Source: Hsuehochloa calcarea
Taxonomy: Eukaryota > Streptophyta > Magnoliopsida > Poales > Poaceae
Length of the DNA: 64,000 bases
Direction: 5' to 3'
Assembly: GCA_036346395.1 (NCBI GenBank)
Contig: CM070599.1
Coordinates: forward strand, 6,253,232-6,317,231
Shown: piece after piece, positions 11,027-21,644 of the stretch
How positions within the stretch are numbered: the stretch's first letter is position 1
Layout: every line of letters starts with the position of its first letter
Translations under genes and position numbers: made by a program
The notes under the pieces: generated by a model
What the model was told of the DNA's origin: nothing
What the model saw: the letters and a program-made list of their open reading frames with translations, nothing else
The model's database searches: none

Positions 11027-11265
11027 TTATCTTCTCATGGCCCTTTTTAAATAGACCCAAGATGTAATGAATCGTTTTCCACTTAGTTGTTGCCACCAAC
11101 TAGAGGCATATTCTGTAAAAAACAAAGTGGCCACTCTCACTTTCTTGGCTTCTGATTCGAACTTATGGGATTCAAGCTCGAACTCCATGTTTTGTACCCA
11201 CTCAAGATACTCCTCTGGATCATTACTACCATAGAAGGGAAGATACGTATACTCGCGATCTGCCA
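11027..11265 (-). pseudogene. Gag N-terminal part of the gag-only element
   Basis: From the ATG at 11263-11265 the frame reads MADREYTYLPFYGSNDPEEY then LEWVQNMEFEL and ASSWWQQL, a typical plant retrotransposon gag start (a folded-domain entry of the type 'DPEEYLEWV', then 'A..WW..L'). It ends at a stop at 11027, where a frameshift separates it from the remaining gag sequence. Confidence 0.7.
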
Positions 11266-11805
11266 TTTTTAGCAGCAAAGAAAATAATATGTATGTAGGT
11301 GTATGTGTATCTCTCAAACTCACTTGTCTTACCGAATTACATTCTTACCTTTCCGAAGTGAATTGAGATGACAAACTCACACTTGATATTACAGGTTAAA
11401 ACAACGTGAGAAATGAGCGAATTTCAAGAGCAAGTCAAAGCACGACAACGGGTGTTTTGTGGAGCTTGGTATGGATACCTACTTAATTTGAAAATTATAG
11501 GTATTGTAAGGCTAAGTAAATATCCAAACTAGAATTCAATGCCTAGTTGCCGATCACAAAGATATAATTGAAAATCAAAGCAACTCACACGCAAAGATAT
11601 TGGAACTTAGTGCAATCAAGGAATGAGCTATATAAAATATAAGTGAAGAACAAAATAGCTCGTATTGCACAAGTCATAGAAAGACACTAACTAGTTGCAA
11701 ATAATGAAACTAGGGCACAAGATTGCACAAATTATTGATATTCTAACAATTGAATCAAGAATGAGTGGGGATTTTCGCTCAAGTTTATGGTTCGACCATG
11801 CGCTT

Positions 11806-11872
11806 TCTTTTTCCTTTTCTCTTCCTTCTTTTTTTTCTCTTCTCTTTTTCTTTCCTTCTTTTTTTTGAACTA
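11806..11872. repeat. Pyrimidine-rich low-complexity tract
   Basis: Almost pure C/T run on the plus strand (purine-rich on the coding strand of the gag-only element), located in its 5' untranslated region between the primer site and gag. Confidence 0.8.
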
Positions 11873-12056
11873 TTGCCAAAATTCTTGTTCTACCAAAAAT
11901 GAGCAAAAATTCTTTTCCACCTTTTGATCTTTGAACAATTGCAAGAACACAAATATTAATATGCAGCTCTAAGCAACGATTTAGCTAGTCTTAAATAGGT
12001 TCAAAGTATTCGCAAAGGATTGAAAGGTTCACAAAGGATAAATTGATGTCTCACTT

Positions 12057-13829
12057 TGTGGATATCATGGGAATATGCTCCAGATCTTAGGATGATGTGA
12101 CAATTGGCAATGATGTTTACGGTTTGTCGTTTCACGAGTTTTCGACAAAGCTGCAGGCATTCTGGACAGGGGCGGTCCGACCGGTCCTACCACGGCGGTC
12201 CGACCGGTCCCAAATCGGTCGGACCGGCCATGTGCGCGGCCGGACCATTGTGACCTAAAGTGGTCAAACGCAGTGGGCCAAAAATAGGTGTTGTAGGCAA
12301 GTGAGGGATCCCAATGCACTTGGTCTCATGATTTTTGGAGTCTCGATGAAGAAGTTCTATTCGTTTTAATTTCCGAAGGTTTGAATTTGTGGTATGAATT
12401 TCGGCTAAGTCCCTAGGGGCGGTCCGACCGCCATAAGCGATTCGGCCGCTCACATGGAGCGGTCGGGCCGGTATTGACTTGAGCGTCGGCCAACCGTGGC
12501 GATGTTGTTTTGTTAGGTCAAAGTCATTGGTATCGTGGCATATGGTTTGCATGATGCGTGTTTTGACTAACATGGGTCAAGTTGTGAAGAACTTGTTCCC
12601 GAATCGTGCTTGCTTGTCGTGGTTGTGCGAGTTGCTTGGTGGTCAACGACGGTCAGCGGCGAGGAGGATCGGGACTAGACTTGGAGAGTTGAGGTCGAGC
12701 GATTAACGATGCGGGTGAGGTCAACGACTCAAGCGTGACACAAGATGGACAAGGGTGACCTATTGGCAAATCCATGGCGCATGGTGAAGCGGTTTAGGTC
12801 AAAAGGTTAAAGACGGCGCTTTGCGGCGTGCGTGTGTGACCCGTTTGTTAGTGGGCCTTAACGGAGCCCAATTGAGTCAAACCCTCTGAGTTCTAGGCCT
12901 CCACTATAAATAGGAGGAGGTGGGGCTGCTCCTCTCTCTCATTTTTTCACCTCTTTTGTCGCTTTCAAACCCTAATTGGCTTAGGGGAGTTGAGGTGGAG
13001 GCTAGGGCTTTTCATGGTTTGAGGAGAATTTCGTGATCTTGGATTGACCACTGATCCATGATGGTGTGGGTGTATTCCAACCAGAACGATCACGTTTTAA
13101 TCTATGCAAGGTTTGCTTGAGATAAGTCTCTTTTCGTTCTTGCTTTCAATTTCGTGATTTTAGGGCTTTCTTTGATCCGCGAGTTTGTGATTGATTCTTT
13201 CACGTGAATTAGCTTGCTGTGATAAGTGTGAATCTATCTAGCATCTTCTTGATCATCAATCTCTCACGAACAAGCATTAGGATCAAGTTTTCGTTCTTGC
13301 CCTGTTTTAGACCCTCTGTTATTCAATTGGTAATTGCTCGGGATCTATCCAAGAATTATCATAATATTCGATTGGAATAGGTCCTCAATAGCATATAGAA
13401 GGTGTGTGCAAAGTTTCATAAAGATTGGAGTTGAGAATCAAAGTTTCACCTAATTGCAACTTCGTCATCGGCCGATTTTATTGTTTGAGATCTGCTCGAG
13501 TCGGCGGCTCGATCGCCCGTCATCACCGGTCGATCGATTTTGAGCGGTCCGACCGCCAAAGACAACAATGGTCGACCGCCGCGACAATCGGTCCAACCGG
13601 TTGGGTCCAGAGGTCGACCGCCTGCTTTGAGCTTTTGCAATCTTAGTTGATTTTGTTATTTTGTTTAGGGATTTAATTGGATTCAATACTAGTCTTCATT
13701 TGATCTTGGTATATTGATCTTCATAGCTTCCTAATAGCTATTGGAGTGAAATTGTGTTGAATTCATTATTTGGGAAAAAGTGAGCGTGCTCCTATTCACC
13801 CCCTCTCTAGTCTCCTTTTCGGTCCAACA
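12057..13829 (+). mobile_element. Solo copia LTR inside the gag-only element
   Basis: The insertion starts TGTGGATATCATGGG and ends TCGGTCCAACA, flanked by CACTT at 12052-12056 and 13830-13834, a perfect 5-bp target duplication. It is 1773 bp and homologous along its length to the 5' LTR at 61690-63580, with the same orientation. A TATAAATAG box is at 12905-12913. Clusters of the palindromic motif CGGTCNGACCG occur near both ends (12170-12470 and 13500-13620). No internal copia sequence remains. Confidence 0.85.
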
Positions 13830-14065
13830 CACTTCTTTTTGTTTTTTATAGACACGACTAAAAAAAATCAAACTAGGCTCAAATAAAAAGCAACGCAAAA
13901 AAAATTCAAGATCAGGAAACTAAACTTGATTCTAATGGACAAAAACTTAACAAAACTCACTAGAATAACAAATTAAATACTACTGCTGAATTTTTTTTTG
14001 TATGACTTTTTCGTGTATGTGGAAAAAAAGATAACTGGATAAATATTCTACCGAGTGCACCTGAC

Positions 14066-14077
14066 GCTCTGATACCA
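14066..14077 (-). other. Primer-binding site (tRNA-iMet) of the gag-only element
   Basis: The minus strand reads TGGTATCAGAGC two bases inside the right LTR, complementary to the 3' end of initiator methionine tRNA. This fixes the right LTR as 5' LTR and the direction of the element. Confidence 0.9.
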
Positions 14078-14079
14078 CC

Positions 14080-15308
14080 TGATGCGGGGTGCCCGATCTT
14101 CTCGACGTAGAACCTCTCGATAACTTGTGTACCCTGACGAACCACCAGCTGATCTCCCGCGCCAATGCACGGACTTGCAACTCTATGGAAAGTTCGCCCA
14201 AACACACACTTAGTTGGATTCTCGCTGACCACAAGCGAAGATCGTCGAACCCTCAATTCCCAGCGGAAAAGCAAGAACGACCTCTTGTTCTCAACGCCCA
14301 ATTCCCTCTGTTTTGGCTATAAGCACAACAAGAGAATCAAGCAAAAGCTTTGAAAATATATTAAACGTGGTCTGAGGTTACAATAGGTGTCTAACCCTCA
14401 ATATATAGTGCCCCTTCTCCTCCTCATGGCTGGCCAAGAGGCCCTACTCCTATTCTAATTCGGAATTAGAACTCCTACTCCAATTCCAACTCAATCTAAA
14501 ACAAAAAGGAAACTCTAATTTTACAACCGTCATATTGTTTCGGTCATATCTTTTGATACAAGACGAATTTCGGAGTGAGGGAGGATCCATTGGATCGGGC
14601 TTGAAGTTATCTTTCCAACAAGCCCAAGAACACGCTAATCGGACTCCGTTTGTTAAAGTTATGACCGTTTTACTCCGGACTGTCCTGCCGATTCCGAATC
14701 CGAATTTGATGCTGATTCCGAATCCGAATTGAATCCAAACCTTCCTATCTTCAATTTCATTAATTGAAATGATTTGAATTCATGTGAAACTTGAGAAAGA
14801 GACTCTTGTGAACATTTGAAAAGTCATGGCATAGCTTGATATCCTCCCAAGATGTTGTACAAGCCACGGAATCATCAACTTTGTCAACTCTCGCGCGTTG
14901 GTCGGTCTGAATGTGCAGCATGTACTCGAATAGCCATAACTTGTGGTAGAAAGCTCCAAATCACATGCCGTTTGATCCATTGGAAAGTAGACTTGATAAG
15001 CTTTCCAAATATATATATTGTGTATGCTAGATCCTTCCGAGTTTCTGCAAAGATCATCTTGAACTTGAGAAGTATCGTGTTCTTTGTCTTCCTATAAACC
15101 TTCTTCTTCAAACCTGAAAACAAGCGATGACCCGCTATTAGGTAGTATAATATTCTCAACTAATTTAAAAGGAAATTCAGGGAACAAATTCACCTGTTGG
15201 ATAAGCTTCTCTTGTTTTTCAACTCTCTTAGTAAGCTCATGCTGTTCTGAGGTATTTAATGAATTGAAAACACTATATGAAACAACATAGCTAAGGATAT
15301 CCGCATCA
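14080..15308 (-). repeat. 5' LTR of the gag-only element
   Basis: Direct repeat of 8247-9474 with the same TGATGCGG and CCGCATCA ends. It abuts the primer-binding site on the inside and the ATATG target duplication on the outside. Confidence 0.9.
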
Positions 15309-17198
15309 ATATGTCCCCCTCGGATGATGGGCTGCGGTCGTCCAGGGGTCCCATTCGGCTCAACTCGTCCCTAGAGATCGAGCTGAGCTCAAGAGAGGAG
15401 TCGCTTCTGCAACTCCTTCTGACGGTCACGCGCAGGCTCTCCACTCGCGATCTTGTGGATGAGTTCTGCGCGCTTCGGATATGGCCGCTCACGCAGGGTT
15501 GGGACATCTTCCTTGGCACGGAGGCTAGTGGGGTTCGGACGCTTGGTTTGCCGGAGGGCAAGAGTGGTAGGTGTCGCTGTGGTGGTAGTGTGGGATGGTT
15601 AGCTTGTGCATCGTGTGTATGACGTTTGTTGGTGTGATTTTGCAGTGCTCCCCATGGACGAAGCGGCTCGTGCTGCGAAGCAGCCCCTCGGTCCGTACAC
15701 CAGCGAAGAGCACACGAGGCGGGGGCTCGTGGTGCGCGAGGCTGGGCTGAACCGTGCATACTTGGACCCGGCTATCCGTCTTGAGGAGCGGTCGGACCCC
15801 GACGACAGCAAGCGGCGTAAGGGTTGAGTGCCCGAAGAGCTTAATGCACCCGGGTACATCGACGCTGTGCCCTTGTAGTGTGGTGGGCCGGCGGAGCCTC
15901 GTGCTTTCGCGATTGGCAGATGCCTCGCCGATCCGCCCTTCGAAGGCCGCCCTCGTACCCTCGGGGCGGACCGAGCGGGTGGCCTCGAGTGGCTCGCCGC
16001 CGCCGGCCCGGGTGACCCTGTCCCTCAAGGGGTCCTCCGGCGGGACTCCCTCAGGAGCGTACGACCGAGGGACTGAGGACACCCTGGTGGGAGGTGCCCT
16101 TGGCGACGCCCCGACCACCTCTAGTGAGCTTGGGGCCCTTTTTTTGGTATATGTATATTGCATTTGTTCTGTAGGAGGAGGAAGCGAAAGAGCTATCAAC
16201 GGTGCTTCCGGAGGCGGGGGTTCTGGTATGGGCGTCGAGCACTCCAGTGTTGGGGGCTATGATGGTGGGGATGGCGCCGGCGCCTCCGGGGCCGCTCCTA
16301 CGGCCGATCTTGGGCCGTTGTGCACCAACGACTTCAAGGTCAGCTCCAGTGCGGCCGCCATGTGCGAGGAGGTGGCCTGCTTTGCCGCGCCATCGGTCGT
16401 GTCCCTCCTTTTTGAGAAGATGCCGCTGGGCGAGATGCTCCGGCTGATCGAGGCGAACTCCGCTAGGGTGAGTCGAAACTTGTTTTACTTGGTATGTGGT
16501 TACACATTTCTGACGTAGGCATGTTCTTGCAGACGCTGATGTTGTCTCGTGCTCTTGACGAGGACATCAAGCGGGAGTACGCGGAGATCCAGGGGCAAGT
16601 CGATTCGCACTACACGCGGAGCCAGGTGCTCTCCTCGGAGCACCAAGAGCTCACGGAGAAGACGAACGCCCTGGAGGCGCAGGTGGCCGAGTTGGAGGCG
16701 GAGCGGCAAGGTCTTCGCGACGAGGTGCAGGTTCTTCGTCTCACCAAGGGGGACCTGGAAACGGAGATTGCCGCGGAGCGGGAGCTGTTTGAGTCGGTGT
16801 CGCGGGCCGTCTGGCAGGCCATGGAGGCGATGGAGACCACTGTGACCGCGTTGGGGGCCGTGCCGCCGCCGAGAACGCACAGCCCAAGCCTACGACGATC
16901 ACTACGCGAGGTTGCTTGGACGACGGCCTTCCTGTCGTTGCAGAAGGACGGCTGTGGGCACGTTGACGCCCTCGGGGCACGCTCCCTGCCCGTAGCCTCG
17001 GCGTCCGATGTGGCCGCCGACAAGCAGTTGGTGCAGAGGGCGACAAATACTTTCGCTCAGGTCTTCTGGGCGTCGCAGGGACGTGAGGCTGCGATGGCTT
17101 CGCTGCGCCGGGTGCTGGAGCGGAAGGCGAAGGGCAAGGCCGTTGATGCTCCCGAGGGCGCCGGCGGGCGGGGGGCCACCACGGGTGACAAGGTGTGA
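15309..17198 (+). pseudogene. Antisense ORF of the Tat-like element, second part, with a coiled-coil C-terminus
   Basis: After the gag-only insertion the antisense gene resumes with LVDEFCALRIWPLTQGWD near 15453-15506, part of the same plant gypsy-type transposon protein. A proline/glycine-rich spacer with possible introns follows. The frame at 16494-17198 encodes a clear coiled coil with heptad-like spacing (EIQGQVDSHYTRSQVLSSEH, then LEAQVAELEAERQGLRDEV and LETEIAAERELFE) and a basic, Lys/Arg-rich tail. The stop is at 17196-17198. The reading frame across the whole region is interrupted, so I treat it as a pseudogene, though splicing could explain some breaks. Confidence 0.6.
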
Positions 17199-17865
17199 CC
17201 CTCCGCCCTACTGCACCTCCAGCCGTAGTTTTCATAGGCTAGGGTTATTTTTGTTGCTCCCGTCCTGCTCCGGCTTCTGTTCCCGGGTGGGGCAAATTTG
17301 TAATGGCTCCCGATTTTTGAATGAAATGGTTGTTTTTAAATTCGTCTTGTTCTACGATTACGTTGGTTTCCTTAGGACCGACCGATGATGGTTCGGCGGG
17401 CTGCTCGCCGGGGGGCCCGTCCCTCCGAAGGGTGGAATATCAAGGTGTACCGTGGGGCTTGGCGGCAGCGATGGAAACGGCGTAACCCGGAAGGGTCAAT
17501 GGAGCACTTCCGGCGCTTCCGCGGGCGTAAGGCCGCTAGGGGGCGCGCCGAGATTCGCGCCTTCTGGGAGGGGTGAGGCGTCGTCTTCGCCTCGGATGGC
17601 CTGGGTGTGCATGATGGTGGAGAGCCGCCACGTTCAGGGCGGGAGGCCGAACAAGAGTACGAGTGCCTTATGTGCTTCCGAAGGGGAGCTGTTTGCGTGG
17701 GCGATGGAGGAATATAACCGTCTTGCTGCCTCTGGGGCCTCCGACGAGGAACTGCTTGACTGGGCAGCCAAAGTAGAGGAGTGGGACCTCGCACCGTAAC
17801 GTTGTGATGCACGTTCTCTTGTATGGAGGGGATTGTAACTTTGTACTGTACTATTTTTTTTTCTG
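17199..17865. other. 3' flank of the antisense ORF; deletion junction of pol
   Basis: No coding sequence recognised with confidence. Pol of the Tat-like element (minus strand) stops abruptly near 17866 within its second RNase H domain, and the integrase that should follow is absent. A polypyrimidine run plus CTGCAG at about 17850-17868 lies at the junction. Confidence 0.5.
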
Positions 17866-18412
17866 CAGGCTGAGCAGTATGGCCTCATACTCGGAGGCGT
17901 TATTGGTTGTTGAGAAGTCTAGGCGCGCCGCGTAGGAAATTGTCCGGCCGTCTGGCGCGGTCAAGATAGCGGCGGCCCTGGCCCCTGCTGCGCACCATGA
18001 CCCGTCGATGGAAATTACCCAAGGTGTCTCAATTTTGCCTGGCGCGCGGTCCGCTGGTTGCGGGGTCTATTCGGCAACAAAGTCGGCTAAGGCCTGCGAC
18101 TTTATTGCTGTGCGCGCGGTGAAGGTGACGTCGAATGGCGCCAGCTCCACCGCCCACTTGCCTATGCGACCCGATGCGTCCTTGTTCCTCAGTATCAGGG
18201 CCAGCGGATAGGATGTGGGGATCACAATGGCGTGCGCCAGGAAAATAGTGCCAGAGCTTGCAGGAGGCCATGAGGAGGGCGTACGCTAGCTTTTCTAGCT
18301 CAGTGTACCGGGCTCTGGCGCCCTGCAAAGCCTCCGATACGTAGTACACCCGGCGCTGAACACCTTCGTCTTGGACGAGTACCGCTACGATGGCGCATTT
18401 AAGAGGCCGCAA
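17866..18412 (-). pseudogene. RNase H and truncated archaeal-type RNase H of the Tat-like pol
   Basis: Minus-strand translation gives VLVQDEGVQRRVYYVSEAL and ARYTELEKLAYALLMASCKL, the RNase H that follows reverse transcriptase. Further on comes IDGSWCAAGARAAAILTAPD and STTNNASEYEAILLSL, the hallmark of the second RNase H found in Tat-lineage elements, ending abruptly near 17866. The joining segment is frame-shifted. The integrase is missing. Confidence 0.75.
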
Positions 18413-18433
18413 GGTACAAGAAGAGGATGTGTC

Positions 18434-19585
18434 TCAGGCCGGGCTCGCTAAGCTTGGGAGCTTGGCGAGGTACTCCTTGAGCTGCAGGAACGCCGCCTGA
18501 CAATCTTGGGTCCAGCTGAACGGCTCCGCTCCGCGGAGCGTTTTGAAGAACGGCAAGGCTTGCTCCGCTGAGCGGGACAAAAATTCGCTGAGGGTTGCGA
18601 GGCGGCCCGTGAGTTTTCGCACCTCGCAGGCCGTGCGGGGTGGTGCCATCTCCTGGATGGCTTTGATCTTTTCCGGGTTCGCCTCGATGCCCCTCTGCGA
18701 TACTAGGAAGCCAAGTAGTTTTCCAGCTCGGACGCCGAAGGCGCACTTCTTGGGGTTGAGCATTATCCCCTTCACCCTGAGGTTGGCGAATGTCTCCTGG
18801 AGATCCGCTACGTGCGAGGCTTGGAGTTTGCTCTTGACCACTACATCGTCGACATATGCCTCGACGTTTCGGCCGAGCTGCTCGGCAAGAACCTTGGTGA
18901 TGAGTCGGCTGAACGTGGCTCCCGCGTTCTTCAGGCCGAAGGGCATCCAGTTGTAACAGTACGTGCCAATGGGGGTGATGAACGCCGTCTTGAGTTCATC
19001 TTCCCTTGCCATGAATACCTGATGGTAACCGGAGTACGCGTCGAGGAAGCTCATTAGCTCGTAGCCCGAGGTGGCATCTACAAGTTGGTCGATGCGGGGT
19101 AAGGGGAAATCGTCTTTGTGTGTGGCCTTGTTGAGGTCGGTGAAGTCAACGCACATGCGCCAGTCCCCTTCTTCCTTTTGCATGAGGACCGGGTTGGCTA
19201 ACCACTCCGAGTGCTTAATCTCCCTGATCATGCCAGCTTTTAAGAGCCTGGCGACCTCCTTCTTTGCGGCTTCAAGCCGCTCTACCGACATGCGGCACAG
19301 CTTCTGTTTCTTGGGCACCGCGTCACTCGACAGTGTCAGCCGATGCTCGACGACTTCCCATGGGACCCCCGGAATGTCTTCGGGGCCCCATGCGAAGATA
19401 TCCTTGTTGCGGCGGACCACCCCAAGTATGTCTCCGCAGGCCGCGGCTGACAGCTTGGCGCCGAGGGCCACCATTTTGTCTGGCTTATCTTCGATGAGAG
19501 GGACCCGCAAGAGCTGGCCTTCGGGCTTAGCTTTCGGCGTCCACCTCACCGGGGCGCTGTTGGGCTGGACGGTGCTTGCTCCCAC
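18434..19585 (-). pseudogene. Reverse transcriptase of the Tat-like gypsy element
   Basis: A 383-residue open frame with the reverse transcriptase motifs in order: WRMCVDFTDLNKA, FPLPRIDQLVD, LMSFLDAYSGYHQ, YNWMPFGLKNAGATFSRL, then the catalytic YVDDVVVKS, followed by LGFLVSQRGIEANP and the RNase H connection. The catalytic Asp pair is intact. Upstream, protease and gag are in other frames; downstream, RNase H is broken. The coding strand is the minus strand, opposite to the antisense ORF. Confidence 0.9.
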
Positions 19586-19799
19586 GGTGTGGACATGTCG
19601 GGCTGAGGATAATGCCTCGAGCTCGGTCTGCCTTGCCAGGTCTTGATCTCCCCGTACCGTGACTACCCCTTCGTGAGCGGTCTGCCGAGGATAGCATTGT
19701 ATTGATATGGCATCTGGACGACGTCGAACGTGATCATCTCCGTGCGGAAGGCATAGCCATCGCCGAAGGTGACGGCTAGCTTGATCTGCCCCACGGCTG

Positions 19800-20984
19800 T
19801 TACCGCCCTTTTGCCGAAGCCCACAGGGGGATGCTCGGTGGCGACATGCGGTCCCTTGGGATCATCATTTTGTTGGAGGCCTCTGCGAATAGTAGGTCCG
19901 CGGAGCTTCCTCTGTCCACCAGAACGCGGTGCACATCGAACTCTGCAATATTGGCCGAGATGACCAGAGGGTCCTGGTGAGGGAAGTGTACGCCTCTGGC
20001 ATCTTCAGGGCCGAAAGTGATGGGTATCTCGGCGTAGTGGGGTGGGCTAGAAGTCGAGTAAGCCGCCACATGGTGAATTTGGCGCGCGTAAGCACGCCGC
20101 TGTCTTTTTGATGACAGACCCGACGACGAGCTGCCTGCGATCATGTTGATGATCCTCTGCCGTTGCTCCGATTGGGTTCCCTCGATGCGGGACCTTGGGG
20201 GCGGGGCGGGCAGTAGGTTGCCCAGCCCTCCCCCATCGTCGGCTCCCACCGGTTGACCGTGGTTCATGTATTTCTGCATGGCGGTGATTGTGCGACAGCG
20301 CTGGGTGGCATGAGACCCCTCACCATGCAGGTTGCAGAACAGGAGTGGCCTTTCGCGGCCGTCTCGGGGGGTTTGGCACTGTAGGGTTGTATGAGACCCT
20401 TCGCCGTGCAGGTCGCAGAACAAATGGGCTTCGTTATTCCTCCTGTCCTGCCGGCCGCGACCCCGGCCGCGACCTGCCCGAGATCCTTGCTGTTGTTGTC
20501 CTTTGATGTTGTACACTCCACGCCCCCTCGGGCGGTTGTCATTGCTCCGCGGCTTGGCTGCTGCTCCCGCGACCATGGCTCCGGGTTCTTTCGAGAGGGG
20601 GGCTGGCTTTGCCGCCGCTGTGTGGTCCGGGGCTACTCCCCGTCGGGCGTTGTCTTCTTCCGCTCTGGCGTACTCCTCCATTTTGTCGAAGAGCTCCGCC
20701 ACTGAGTGGATGGGCTTGCAGGCGAGTCACTCTGCTAGGGGGCCTTTCTGGAGTCCGCAGGTCGCGGCGTTGATGACGGTTGTCTCGTTGAGCCCCTTCA
20801 CCTGGCACTTGACCTCCGCGAACCTTCTAAAGAAGCTGCGGAGGAACTCGCCCGGGGCTTGTCTTATGGCGAATAGATTCCCTGCGCCCTTTCGTTCGAC
20901 GTAGTTCCCCTGGAAGCTGTTACGCACTAGATCCCGCAGCTGTTCCCACGCATACACAGAACGTGGGGGATGGTGAAAAACCAT
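19800..20984 (-). pseudogene. Gag (C-terminal part) and protease of the Tat-like element
   Basis: Frame 20984-20727 carries the gag domain (YAWEQLRDLVRNSFQGNYV, APGEFLRSFFRRFAEVK). After an in-frame stop near 20727 the same frame continues at 20702 with VAELFDKMEEYARAEEDN, an Arg/Gly-rich stretch, and two Cys/His motifs of pattern CX2HX4HX4C (starting CDLHGEGSH and CNLHGEGSH), then the protease site VHRVLVDRGSSADLLF, where DRGS replaces the usual D-T/S/N/G-G-S. The frame ends at 19800. The stop and frame changes make it non-functional as it stands. Confidence 0.75.
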
Positions 20985-21390
20985 GTCAACACTATCCCCC
21001 TCAAGGCCAGGGTCATGCTTTTTGCCTTCGTGGTGTCGTCCCCTCCGGCGGCCTCATGGCTGTCTCGTAGACGCGGAGGAAATCCACAGGATCCGTCGAT
21101 CCTTTGAAGGGCTGGATTTCCAGCATCTTGAAGCCCTGGGGCTAGCGGGCTGCTTCCAGCCCTGCGCTCAAGGGGGAACTAGGATCTCGCCGGAACACCG
21201 GTGCGGGAGCAGCAGCTGGGGGCCCCAGTGCTGCGGGAACTCCGGCTCCGGGCGGTGCGGGCCCGCCTGGAGCGGCGACGAGGCCTACCCTCGGTTGTCG
21301 GAGGTCGAGCAGCTCCCGACGGAGGTCCGCCAGCTCCTGCTGGAGCAATTCGTGCGCTCTCTGCGTTACCTCCGGCTGGGCCGAGGCCAA
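20985..21390 (-). pseudogene. Gag N-terminal part of the Tat-like element
   Basis: The frame from 21390 reads MASAQPEVTQRAHELLQQEL, a leucine-rich helix, then a Pro/Ala-rich linker; near 21130-21060 another frame reads FKMLEIQPFKGSTDPVDFL, the entry to the gag domain. Frame breaks lie between these blocks and the 20984-20727 frame. Confidence 0.6.
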
Positions 21391-21625
21391 CGGCTGGCCG
21401 ACTACCCGAGTCCTGGGCCGCCGCCTCCTCGATGTTCTCTGTGTAGAGTTGATGATCTCTTCCTGGCAGGCGGCAATGCCAGAGCTTGAGAGGTCTTGCT
21501 TCGCTTATCCCTCAGGGCGCTAGGCGGTGCCGCCGCCGTTACTGCTCCGACAGCGCAGGCGCGAGGCGTGGCTCTCCGAGGTGCCATTCCTGTGCTTTGG
21601 ATACTTGCTCGACTTTCTTGTCGGT

Positions 21626-21643
21626 CCCCACGGACGGCGCCAA
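21626..21643 (-). other. Primer-binding site of the Tat-like element
   Basis: The minus strand reads TTGGCGCCGTCCGTGGGG immediately inside the right LTR. The TGGCGCCGT core matches the tRNA-Asp-type site common in Tat/Athila elements; the rest is only partly complementary. It identifies the right LTR as the 5' LTR. Confidence 0.7.
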
Positions 21644-21644
21644 C

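Larger units (their letters stand above)
8247..15308 (-). mobile_element. Gag-only (TR-GAG type) LTR retrotransposon inserted in the Tat-like element
   Basis: Two nearly identical LTRs (8247-9474 and 14080-15308) share the termini TGATGCGG...CCGCATCA, an 8-bp inverted repeat. The target duplication is ATATG at 8242-8246 and 15309-15313. A tRNA-iMet primer site next to the right LTR and a purine tract next to the left LTR show that it runs on the minus strand. The internal 4.6 kb holds only gag-like ORFs; no protease, reverse transcriptase, RNase H or integrase motif was found. About 1.8 kb of the interior is a later solo LTR (12057-13829). It must have moved with enzymes supplied by another element. 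Confidence 0.85.

Noticed and set aside
14066..14077. tRNA gene traces at primer-binding sites (also 21626, 53686, 63583)
   Set aside because: These are only 12-18 bases complementary to tRNA 3' ends, in the correct place for primer-binding sites, with no tRNA gene around them.
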